From Erythrobacter sp. EC-HK427 (GTDB lineage Bacteria; Pseudomonadota; Alphaproteobacteria; Sphingomonadales; Sphingomonadaceae), in the NCBI RefSeq assembly GCF_902498745.1, contig NZ_LR701479.1:314292-378291 (forward strand): a stretch of 64,000 nt of DNA, read 5' to 3'. Below the pieces are notes generated by a model, which was not told the origin of the DNA, did not search any database, and saw only the letters and a program-made list of their open reading frames with translations. Shown here piece by piece: positions 1 through 7,714 of this stretch; the first letter of the stretch is position 1, and each line of letters opens with the position of its first letter. The translations under genes were made by a program, and so were the position numbers.

Positions 1-212
1 TGCTGACGGGGCGCGTTTCGTTGCGGCGGGGCGGGCAGGTTATTCTCGGCTGCTTCCTGCTGCTGGGCGCGCCGGTGATCGCCGCCAATCTGCTGGCGCT
101 GGCGGATGGCGGGGGTGGCCAACCGGAGGCGCGGCCAACCGTCGTCTACGAGGCGCAGCCGCGCGAACCCCTGCAACCGGCAGACGACACCGCCGCCCGG
201 CCCACACCCTGA
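1..212 (+). CDS. virB2: VirB2-like T4SS pilin, C-terminal part (cut by window edge)
   Basis: The frame is open from the first bases (codons from nt 3) and stops at 210-212, so the 5' end lies outside the window. The visible 69 residues begin LTGRVSLRRGGQVILGCFLL, a basic loop followed by one hydrophobic membrane segment, then a Pro/Ala-rich polar tail. The loop-plus-helix pattern resembles the second half of TrbC/VirB2 pilins, and the position directly before virB3 is where virB2 sits in VirB operons. The family call is an inference from position and pattern, because the first membrane segment and signal peptide are not visible. A TTG at 21 is a possible but unlikely start. It could instead be another small membrane protein of the operon. 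Confidence 0.55.
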   Translation, partial: LTGRVSLRRGGQVILGCFLLLGAPVIAANLLALADGGGGQPEARPTVVYEAQPREPLQPADDTAARPTP

Positions 213-348
213 CGCCCGCCCACCGCTACAATGCGGCACACTTCCTTGCGCGAAGGCTCGACTCGCGCCGCAAGCCTTGCAATAAAGCGCGCTTGGTATT
301 TTTGCGGATGCGCCGTCGGCAACGGCCCACGCGGAACAGGGGGATGAC

Positions 349-636
349 ATGGCAGACAGCTTGCGCAGCGATACGCTGTTCTTGGCGCTGACCCGTCCGC
401 AAATGTTTGCGGGCGTCACCTTCTCCTTCTTTGTCATCAACGCCATCATCTGCGTGGAGCTGTTCCTGATTTTCGGCAGCTTCTGGATCATCCCGCTCGC
501 GCTGGCGATCCATGGTGCTGGCGTGGTGCTTTCGCTGCGGGAGCCGCGCATTGTCGAGCTGTGGCTCACGCGGATGCGGCATTGCCCGCGCGTCAAAAAC
601 CACGCCCATTGGGGCTGCAATTCGTACCGCGCATGA
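349..636 (+). CDS. virB3: T4SS inner-membrane protein VirB3
   Basis: A 95-aa protein, the usual VirB3 size. It opens with a short polar segment containing LALTRPQMFAGV, the typical VirB3 entry, followed by two adjacent hydrophobic segments (about residues 20-65) and a C-terminal tail ending WGCNSYRA, which resembles the end of other alphaproteobacterial VirB3 proteins. VirB3 is an integral inner-membrane component that works with the VirB4 ATPase in pilus biogenesis. A purine-rich ribosome-binding site (gggggatg) lies just before the ATG. The stop codon overlaps the virB4 start (ATGA at 633-636), so the two are probably translationally coupled. The 136 bp before it hold no recognisable gene. 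Confidence 0.85.
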   Translation: MADSLRSDTLFLALTRPQMFAGVTFSFFVINAIICVELFLIFGSFWIIPLALAIHGAGVVLSLREPRIVELWLTRMRHCPRVKNHAHWGCNSYRA

Positions 637-2990
637 GCAAGCGGCGCGATCTGGTGCGGCGGGAAGCGCCGGCGGGGATGCATCTCCCCTATGCCCGCCA
701 TCTGGACGCGGCGACGCTGCAAACGCGCGACGGGCTGCTGCTGCAGACGATCCGCATTGCCGGATTCCATTTCGAAACCGCCGATAGCGAGGAGCTGAAT
801 TACCGCACCGAATTGCGCGATGCGATGCTGCGCGCGCTCGGAAATTCGCGATTTGCCGTCTATCACCATGTCGTGCGCCGCCGCGCCGATGTGGAGCTGG
901 ACGGCGAATATCAGGATCGTTTCAGCCAAGGGCTGGATGCGCGTTGGCGGCAGCGGCTCGGGGCGAAGAACCTCTATGTCAACGACCTGTTCCTCACCAT
1001 CGTGCGGCGTCCGTTGCAGGGCCGCGTCGGCTGGGCGGAGCGGATTGGCAACTGGTTCACGAAGAAGAGCAGCCGCAATGCCGCGCTGATTGCGGGCGAG
1101 AAGGCGGCGCTCGACAATGCGCGGGATGCGGTGGTCTCGGCGCTGCGGCAATATGATCCGCATTTGCTCACCCGGTATGACACGGCGGATGGCGAGCGGT
1201 CGGAGCCGCTCGAATTTCTCTCCTATCTCTACAATGCCAATATGCGGCCCGTTGCGGTGCCGCATGGTGATGCCGGGCTGCATATCCCTGCGCGCCGCAT
1301 CAGTTTCGGCACGCACACGGCGGAGCTGGGGCCAGCGGGCGCGCTGGGGCGGCGGTTCATGGCGCTGATCTCGATCAAGGATTATCCCGGCCGCACCATG
1401 CCGGGAATGTTCGACGAGCTGTATCGCCTGCCCTTCGAACTCGACGTGACGCAAAGTTTCGCCTTCGTCGAACGCGCGGCCGCGCTCGACCGGATGAATC
1501 TGGCGCTGCGAAGGATGCGCTCGGCGGAGGACGAGGCGCTGTCGCTGCGCGACGAGCTGGTCGATGCCAAAGACGAAGTCGCCGCAGGCCGCGCCGGATT
1601 TGGCGAGCATCACACCACTATCACCATTCACGCCGATGATCTGGGCCTGCTCGACGGGCAAACCGCCGAAGTCATCGCGCTGCTCGCCGATCTGGGCATA
1701 ACCGCCGTGCGGGAGGATCTGGCGCTGGAGCCAACCTTCTGGGCGCGCTTCCCCGGCAATTTCAAATATATCGCGCGGCGCGGGCTCGTCTCGACGACCA
1801 ATTTTGCAGGACTCGCGAGCCTGCACAATTTCGCCACCGGGCGCGCGCGCGGCAATCACTGGGGCGATGCCGTGACCCTGTTCGAGACGACGGCGGCTGG
1901 CCCATACTACTTCAACTTCCACCAGCGTGATCTGGGCAATTTCACCGTGATCGGCCCCTCGGGCAGCGGCAAGACGGTGGTGATGAATTTCCTGCTGGCG
2001 CAGGCGCGGCGGTTTGATCCGCGCATCATTTTCTTCGACAAGGATCGCGGGGCGGAACTGTTTATCCGCGCCATCGGCGGGCAGTATGACCGTCTCTCGT
2101 CCGACCATGCGTCGGGCCTCAACCCGCTGCAAATGGACGATACACCTGCGAACCGGCAATTCCTGATCGAGTGGCTAGGCTTGCTGGCGGGCGGGGTGGA
2201 CGAGGAAGAACTCGAGGCCATCCGCGATGCTATCGACACCAATTTCGGGCAGCCGATGGAACGGCGGCGCTTGCGGTTTCTGGTCGAGCTGTTCCGCGGC
2301 GGAGCACGGCCGCATGCGCGCGATCTGCACGCCCGTCTGCGCTCATGGCATGGCGATGGCGAACGCGCATGGCTGTTCGACAATCTGCAAGACCAGACCG
2401 ATCTGTCCGCCAAGGCGGTCGGCTTCGACATGACCAGCATTCTTGACGATCCCGCCGCGCGCACGCCGGCACTGATGTATTTCTTCCACCGCGTGGAAGA
2501 ACGGCTCGACGGGACGCCCGCCATCATCGTCGTCGATGAAGGATGGAAGGCGCTCGATGACGATGTGTTCGTGCGGCGGATCAAGGATTGGGAAAAGACC
2601 ATCCGCAAAAGGAACGGCATTGTCGGCTTTGCCACCCAGAGCGCGCAGGATGCGCTGGAAAGCCGGATCGCCAGCGCGATTATCGAGCAGGCGGCAACGC
2701 AGATTTTCATGATCAACCCGAAAGCGCGCGCGGAAGATTACATGAACGGCTTCGGCCTCACCCGGCACGAATTTGATCTTGTTCGCAGCCTGCCAGACAA
2801 TTCGCATTGTTTCCTGATCAAGCACGGCAATGACAGCGTCGTCGCGCGGCTTGATCTGTCGGGCGAGCGCGATTTGCTCACCATCCTTTCGGGCCGCGAA
2901 AGCACGGTGCGGCTGTTTGACGAGCTGGTGGCCGAAACCGGCCCCGATCCCAAGGCGTGGATGCACAAATTGCTGGAGCGCGCGGCATAA
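633..2990 (+). CDS. virB4: T4SS ATPase VirB4
   Basis: A 785-aa cytoplasmic/inner-membrane ATPase that energises assembly of the secretion channel and pilus. Walker A GPSGSGKT is at residues 441-448 and the Walker B acidic pair (VVDEGWKAL) at D635-E636. The region LNPLQMDDTPANR and the sensor-like segment GFATQSAQDA are typical of the CagE/TrbE/VirB family. I chose ATG at 633 because it overlaps the virB3 stop; the frame is open further upstream to 561, but that would overlap the conserved end of virB3. The stop TAA at 2988-2990 overlaps the next start as TAATG. Confidence 0.93.
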   Translation: MSKRRDLVRREAPAGMHLPYARHLDAATLQTRDGLLLQTIRIAGFHFETADSEELNYRTELRDAMLRALGNSRFAVYHHVVRRRADVELDGEYQDRFSQGLDARWRQRLGAKNLYVNDLFLTIVRRPLQGRVGWAERIGNWFTKKSSRNAALIAGEKAALDNARDAVVSALRQYDPHLLTRYDTADGERSEPLEFLSYLYNANMRPVAVPHGDAGLHIPARRISFGTHTAELGPAGALGRRFMALISIKDYPGRTMPGMFDELYRLPFELDVTQSFAFVERAAALDRMNLALRRMRSAEDEALSLRDELVDAKDEVAAGRAGFGEHHTTITIHADDLGLLDGQTAEVIALLADLGITAVREDLALEPTFWARFPGNFKYIARRGLVSTTNFAGLASLHNFATGRARGNHWGDAVTLFETTAAGPYYFNFHQRDLGNFTVIGPSGSGKTVVMNFLLAQARRFDPRIIFFDKDRGAELFIRAIGGQYDRLSSDHASGLNPLQMDDTPANRQFLIEWLGLLAGGVDEEELEAIRDAIDTNFGQPMERRRLRFLVELFRGGARPHARDLHARLRSWHGDGERAWLFDNLQDQTDLSAKAVGFDMTSILDDPAARTPALMYFFHRVEERLDGTPAIIVVDEGWKALDDDVFVRRIKDWEKTIRKRNGIVGFATQSAQDALESRIASAIIEQAATQIFMINPKARAEDYMNGFGLTRHEFDLVRSLPDNSHCFLIKHGNDSVVARLDLSGERDLLTILSGRESTVRLFDELVAETGPDPKAWMHKLLERAA

Positions 2991-4228
2991 TGGCCTGCCC
3001 GCAAATCCTGACCGGCGGCGAATTTGTGACGCGCGTGGTGACGCATATCGATTGCCAGGCGCGCTATCTCGGCAGCTATGGCTATAGCGCATTGAGCGAC
3101 CCCGGCTCCTTCGCCGCGACCGCAATGGCGGGATTGTTGACGCTGTTTGTCGCCATCTGGGGCTTCCGCATCGCGTTCGGCTTTGTGCCGCAAGGGCGCG
3201 ATGTCATGGGCGATGTGCTCAAGGTCGGGATCGTACTGACGCTTGCCTTCAGCTGGCCCGCCTTCCGCACGGTGGTGCACGATCTGGTGCTGGATGGCCC
3301 CGCGCAAATCGCCACCGCGCTCGCCAATCCGGGCGCGACCAGCGCGGGCGGCAATTTCATCGAACGGCTGCAAGGTGTCGATAACGGCATACTCGCGCTG
3401 ATCGATCAGGGCACCGGGCGCTGGTCGCAGCAATTGCTCGAAGGGCAAGCGGGCAATGCCAGCTTTGCCGGAACCGCCTTGCAGGATGATGCGGCGCTGG
3501 GCTGGGCGCGGCTGATCTATCTTGCGGGACTGATCGGCTCGCTCGGCCTGCTGCGGCTGCTGGCGGGGCTGCTGCTGGCGCTGGCACCACTCGCCGCTGG
3601 CCTGCTGCTGTTCGAGGCGACGCGCGGGATCTTTGCTGGCTGGCTGCGCGGGCTGGTGCTGACCGTATTCGGATCGGTGGGCGTAACAGCCATCCTCGCG
3701 GTGGAGTTGGCGGTGCTGGAGCCCTTCCTGCGCGATGCTTTGCTTGTGCGCGCCAACGGCTATGCCGCCCCCAGTGCGCCGATCGAACTGTTCGCCATCG
3801 TCGCCGGATTTACGATGGTGCAATTGCTGGGCATCTGGCTGCTCGCAAAGGTCGCCTTCATGCGCGGCTGGCCGGAGGCGCTGCGACTTCCTGCCCTGCC
3901 CGCGGCGGATGGCTTTGGTGGCGCTCCTGCCCCGGCGATGCAGCGCATTACCATCGGCCCCGTCAACCGCGCGGAGCGGATTGCGCAGAATGTCGAGAAC
4001 CGGATGCGGTTTGAAGACCGCCGTCTGATGCGCCTGCCCGGCAACACTGCACCGGCGGGTAGCAGCGGGATGGCTGGAGCGGCGGCAGGGGCGCGAACGT
4101 CCGGCTCCGGCGCGGCCGCTTCCGCCAATCGCAGCGAAGCCCGCACCCCCTCGCTCGAGCGGTTGGGCAATTCCTATCGCCGCAGCAGCCATGCGCGGTC
4201 GCTGTCGAGCCGCAGGAGAGATACATGA
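2990..4228 (+). CDS. virB6: T4SS channel protein VirB6
   Basis: A 412-aa polytopic membrane protein of the VirB6/TrbL family. It has a short N-terminal periplasmic part, five or more hydrophobic segments (including AGLLTLFVAIWGFRIAFGFV, a Leu-rich block around 170-225 and a segment near 265-285), and a polar Ser/Ala/Arg-rich cytoplasmic tail of about 90 residues. The conserved Trp in the second half of the membrane region is present. VirB6 forms part of the inner-membrane substrate path. The start ATG at 2990 overlaps the virB4 TAA. The order B4-B6 without virB5 between them is notable. The stop overlaps virB8 (ATGA). Confidence 0.85.
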   Translation: MACPQILTGGEFVTRVVTHIDCQARYLGSYGYSALSDPGSFAATAMAGLLTLFVAIWGFRIAFGFVPQGRDVMGDVLKVGIVLTLAFSWPAFRTVVHDLVLDGPAQIATALANPGATSAGGNFIERLQGVDNGILALIDQGTGRWSQQLLEGQAGNASFAGTALQDDAALGWARLIYLAGLIGSLGLLRLLAGLLLALAPLAAGLLLFEATRGIFAGWLRGLVLTVFGSVGVTAILAVELAVLEPFLRDALLVRANGYAAPSAPIELFAIVAGFTMVQLLGIWLLAKVAFMRGWPEALRLPALPAADGFGGAPAPAMQRITIGPVNRAERIAQNVENRMRFEDRRLMRLPGNTAPAGSSGMAGAAAGARTSGSGAAASANRSEARTPSLERLGNSYRRSSHARSLSSRRRDT

Positions 4229-4965
4229 GCGCGCACGAGCCCTTCGATGAAAGCTACGCCATCGCCGATAGCTGGGGCGAAAGCGTGACCGAGCAGCTGG
4301 AAAAATCGCGCCGCAATGCGTGGATCGTGGCCTGCGTGTCCGCTGCCGTGGCGATCCTGCTCGCCGTGGCCATCGTCATCATGCTGCCGCTGAAAGAGCG
4401 CGTGCCCTACACGCTGCTGGTTGACCGGCAGACAGGCCATGTCGAGGAACTGGCGCCGCTCGACCAGACGATGATCGCGCCCGATGCCGCGCTCACCCGC
4501 AGCTTTCTGGTGCAATATGTCACCGCGCGCGAAAGCTATGACTACGCCGATCTCAACGAGGATTATCGCAAGGTCGGCCTGTGGAGCACGGGCGAGGCGT
4601 GGCGATTGTACGAAAACATGATGGCCGCCGATACGCCCGGCAGTCCGGTCAATGCCTATGGCAGCACCAGCAGGGTAACGGTGGAAGTGCGCAGCGTCTC
4701 CTCGCTTGCGGCAGACCGTTCACTGGTGCGCTTCTCCACCGTGCAAACCGATGCGGGCGGGCAACCACAAGCAGCGCAGCATTGGGCAGCCGTGATCGAC
4801 TACACCTTCAGCCAAGCAGCGATGAACGAGGCGGACCGCTATCTCAATCCATTGGGCTTCCAAGTAACGCGCTATCGCCGCGATGCCGAGACTTTGCCCG
4901 AAGTGATGGAAGCGCAAGAGGCCGTGCAGTTGCAACGCTCTGCCGGAGACGAGGCCAGCGAATGA
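4225..4965 (+). CDS. virB8: T4SS assembly factor VirB8
   Basis: A 246-aa bitopic protein with a short cytoplasmic N-terminus, one membrane helix at about residues 33-54, and a periplasmic NTF2-like domain. The run SFLVQYVTARESYDYADLNEDY is typical of VirB8, including the aromatic residues at the start of the periplasmic fold; the central part holds the conserved RFSTVQTD strand. VirB8 nucleates assembly and contacts VirB9 and VirB10. The start overlaps the virB6 stop by 4 nt and its stop overlaps virB9 by 4 nt. No virB7 lipoprotein gene lies between virB6 and virB8. Confidence 0.9.
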   Translation: MSAHEPFDESYAIADSWGESVTEQLEKSRRNAWIVACVSAAVAILLAVAIVIMLPLKERVPYTLLVDRQTGHVEELAPLDQTMIAPDAALTRSFLVQYVTARESYDYADLNEDYRKVGLWSTGEAWRLYENMMAADTPGSPVNAYGSTSRVTVEVRSVSSLAADRSLVRFSTVQTDAGGQPQAAQHWAAVIDYTFSQAAMNEADRYLNPLGFQVTRYRRDAETLPEVMEAQEAVQLQRSAGDEASE

Positions 4966-5675
4966 TCCGCGCACTCGCCCTACCCCTATTGCTGCTCGCG
5001 GCCTTTCCGGCGGGCGCGCAGACCGTGCCCGATGTGCAGCTCGACAATCCGCGCATACAGCGCGTGCATTATGCCGAGGGTGCATCGGTGTTGCTCACAA
5101 TCATGCCGGGGTCGGGAACCACGATCATGCTGGAACCGGGCGAAGTGATCGCAAGGGTCACACTGGGCAGCGAATTCGACTATTCGGTGCGGGTTTCGCC
5201 CGAAGGCAACAGCCTGCTGGTGCTCGCCGATCACCAGGCGGAAGAAAGCACGATGCTGGTGGAGACGGACCGCCGCCGCTATCCCTTCGCGCTGCGCACC
5301 GGAGAGGGACTGACCGCCGCCTATCTCGTGCGCTTTACCTATGGCGAATTGCCGCCCGCAGGCGCAGTGGCGGCTGCTCCCGAAGCGCCTTTGCCAAGGC
5401 AAAGCTGGTCTTACCGCCTGCGCGGTGATGACACGGTGCGGCCACTCCGGATCAGTGATGACGGGGAGCGCACCTACATCACCTATCACCCCGAACAGGC
5501 GCTGCCTGCGGTCTTCGCCATCGGCCAGACCGGGGATGAGGAGCTGGTAAACGGCCATATGCGCGGCGAGCAGTTTGTGATCGACCGGGTCTATGCCGAG
5601 CTGGTGTTCCGGCTCGATGACGAACGCCTGCGCGCCCAGCGCAATGCCAGTCCGGACAGGGAGCAAGGCGGATGA
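4962..5675 (+). CDS. virB9: T4SS core-complex protein VirB9
   Basis: A 237-aa periplasmic/outer-membrane core protein. It begins with a signal peptide (residues 1 to about 19, cleavage after AGAQ), which supports ATG 4962 as start. It then shows the CagX/VirB9 pattern: an N-terminal beta domain with GEVIARVTLG and LLVLADHQAEEST, a Pro-rich linker, and a C-terminal domain with WSYRLRGDD, YITYHPEQALPAVFAI and the final FVIDRVYAELVFRLDDE. VirB9 forms the outer ring with VirB7 and VirB10. Since no VirB7 is visible, anchoring may depend on an unseen small lipoprotein. It overlaps virB8 and virB10 by 4 nt each. Confidence 0.92.
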   Translation: MIRALALPLLLLAAFPAGAQTVPDVQLDNPRIQRVHYAEGASVLLTIMPGSGTTIMLEPGEVIARVTLGSEFDYSVRVSPEGNSLLVLADHQAEESTMLVETDRRRYPFALRTGEGLTAAYLVRFTYGELPPAGAVAAAPEAPLPRQSWSYRLRGDDTVRPLRISDDGERTYITYHPEQALPAVFAIGQTGDEELVNGHMRGEQFVIDRVYAELVFRLDDERLRAQRNASPDREQGG

Positions 5676-6733
5676 GCGAGGATGGTATTCGCGAGGCTGA
5701 CGATATCGGCCCCGTCGTCGCCACTTCGGGTGCGGGCAATTGGGGGCTTTACGCCTTTATCGCCATCCTCGCGCTGGGGGGCTTCTGGCTGTTCAGCACC
5801 TTGAATGCTGCTGGTAATGCGGAGCAGGGTAGCACCTTGCCGGTGAGCGAAGGGGTGGGCCGCATCGCGTCCCCCGCACCGCTCAGCCTGCCGGAAGGGG
5901 AACGAAGACTGCCTACCGACCTCGGCGATCCTCAGGCAGGCAGGCAAGGCGCTTTGCCCGCCCCGCCTTCCGGCCCAGCGGTGATGCTGCAACCCGCACC
6001 GATGCCGCTTCCCCCTCCGCCGCAAGCGCAAAGCTACAGCCCGCCAAGCGCCCCGCCACCGGTACTCAGCGAACCGTTCGGGCCAGCAATCGTGTTCGAC
6101 CGCGCGATGCAGCCGCCCCGCCGCACTGCAGAGGATGGTGCCGGGGACGGTGATGTCACAGGCGGCGGCGTTAACGCCACGCGGCTCGCTAACCCGTCTT
6201 ACACCGTGCCGCAGGGCACGATCATTCCCGCCGTGCTGGAAACCGCGTTCGATTCCACCCGCCCCGGTCGCGTGCGCGCGCTTGTGCAGCGCGACGTGCA
6301 TTCCTTCGACGGACGGCGCGTGCTGGTGCCGCGCGGCAGCCGGCTGTTCGGCGAATATGAGGCAGGGCTTGCGCCGGGCGAAAGCCGCGCGATGATCCAG
6401 TGGACACGGCTGATGCGGCCCGACGGGGTGAGCATTTCATTGGACAGCCCTGCATCCGACCCGCTGGGGCGCGGCGGCGTGGAAGGCGATGTCGACAGCC
6501 ACTTCTGGGAACGCTTGGGCGGCGGTCTGCTCAACACGGTGCTGGGCCTAGGCGTGGGGGTAATCGCGGGCGAAGCGTCGGGCGGCAGCACGATTCTCGC
6601 CCTGCCCGGCAGCACGCAGAACATTGCCGAAGGCGGATCGCGCGGTCCCCGGCCCGTCTTGCAGATCGCGCACGGCACCAGCGTTTCGGTCTATGTCGCG
6701 CGCGATCTCGATTTCTCCAGCGTCGATCGCTGA
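5672..6733 (+). CDS. virB10: T4SS core-complex protein VirB10
   Basis: A 353-aa protein of the TrbI/VirB10 family. It has a short cytoplasmic N-terminus, one membrane helix (about residues 25-44), a long Pro-rich periplasmic linker (about 90-140), and a C-terminal beta-barrel domain. The conserved YTVPQGTIIPAVLETAF, VLVPRGSRLFGEY and the glycine-rich helix LGLGVGVIAGEASG (antenna region) are all visible. VirB10 spans from inner to outer membrane and transmits the ATPase signal. It starts inside the virB9 stop (ATGA) and ends one base into virB11 (TGATG). Confidence 0.93.
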   Translation: MSEDGIREADDIGPVVATSGAGNWGLYAFIAILALGGFWLFSTLNAAGNAEQGSTLPVSEGVGRIASPAPLSLPEGERRLPTDLGDPQAGRQGALPAPPSGPAVMLQPAPMPLPPPPQAQSYSPPSAPPPVLSEPFGPAIVFDRAMQPPRRTAEDGAGDGDVTGGGVNATRLANPSYTVPQGTIIPAVLETAFDSTRPGRVRALVQRDVHSFDGRRVLVPRGSRLFGEYEAGLAPGESRAMIQWTRLMRPDGVSISLDSPASDPLGRGGVEGDVDSHFWERLGGGLLNTVLGLGVGVIAGEASGGSTILALPGSTQNIAEGGSRGPRPVLQIAHGTSVSVYVARDLDFSSVDR

Positions 6734-7707
6734 TGGATAGCGGATACTATCTCGACAGCTTCCTCGCCCCGCTCGCCCCGTGGCTGGGACGCGGGGATGT
6801 GACCGATATCTGGATCAACCGCCCCGGCGAAGTGTGGTTCGAGCATCTGGGCGGTGGCATTTCCTGCGAGCAGGTCGATGGGCTGGACGAAGTGACGCTC
6901 GCCCGACTGGCGCGGCAGATGGCGGCGCATTCCTCGCAAGGGATCAGCCGCGCGCAGCCACTGCTCGCCGCCAGCCTGCCCGATGGCAGCCGCGTGCAGG
7001 TGGTCGCCCCGCCCGCGACGCGCGGCGGCCATATCATTGCGATCCGCAAGCACGTCGCGCCCGAACTATCGCTGGCGGACTGGCAAGCCGAGGGTGCTTT
7101 TGATGCGCTGGCTTCGGGCGAGGCGGCGCTGGAACCGAAGCTCAGCCATCGCACACTGGGGCCGGACGAAGCGCCCGCTGCGCTGCAACAGGCGGTGCGC
7201 GAACGGCGCAACATCATGGTGGCGGGCGGCACGTCCACCGGCAAAACGACCTTCCTCAACGCGCTGCTGGCGGAAATCCCGCGCGACGAACGGCTCGTGC
7301 TGATCGAGGATACCGAAGAGCTCAAGCTGGCGCATCCCAACGCCGTCGGCCTGATCGCGGCGCGCGGGCAAATGAGCGAAGCGCAAGTCAGCGCCGAAGA
7401 CCTGCTGATTGCCGCGCTGCGACTGCGGCCCGACCGGATCATCCTGGGTGAATTGCGCGGGCAGGAGGCGTTCACCTTCCTGCGCGCGGTCAATACCGGG
7501 CATCCCGGTTCCATGACCACGATCCATGCCGACACCCCCGCGCGCGCTATCGAACAATTGACGCTGCTGGTGTTGCAAGCGGGCACGCGCCTGAACCGCG
7601 ACGATGTGCGGCATTATGTGCGCGAAAGCGTGGACGTGTTCGTCCAGCTTTCACGCCACAACGGCAAGCGCAGTATCGCGCAGGTGATGGTGACCGAACG
7701 GGTGTGA
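6733..7707 (+). CDS. virB11: T4SS hexameric ATPase VirB11
   Basis: A 324-aa traffic ATPase of the VirB11/PulE family. Walker A GGTSTGKT is at residues 165-172, followed by the Asp box (LVLIEDTEEL), the Walker B region (RPDRIILGELRG) and the His box (GHPGSMTTIHAD). The N-terminal domain begins MDSGYYLDSFLAPL and holds the DIWINRPGEVWFE strand usual in the family. The ATG at 6733 overlaps the virB10 TGA. The gene is last in the operon; its stop lies 7 nt from the stop of the convergent beta-barrel gene, with no obvious terminator hairpin between them. Confidence 0.95.
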   Translation: MDSGYYLDSFLAPLAPWLGRGDVTDIWINRPGEVWFEHLGGGISCEQVDGLDEVTLARLARQMAAHSSQGISRAQPLLAASLPDGSRVQVVAPPATRGGHIIAIRKHVAPELSLADWQAEGAFDALASGEAALEPKLSHRTLGPDEAPAALQQAVRERRNIMVAGGTSTGKTTFLNALLAEIPRDERLVLIEDTEELKLAHPNAVGLIAARGQMSEAQVSAEDLLIAALRLRPDRIILGELRGQEAFTFLRAVNTGHPGSMTTIHADTPARAIEQLTLLVLQAGTRLNRDDVRHYVRESVDVFVQLSRHNGKRSIAQVMVTERV

Positions 7708-7714
7708 GACCCGA

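Noticed and set aside
213-348. virB7-like or other small gene before virB3
   Set aside because: No start with a ribosome-binding site and no lipobox; the 136 bp seem non-coding.
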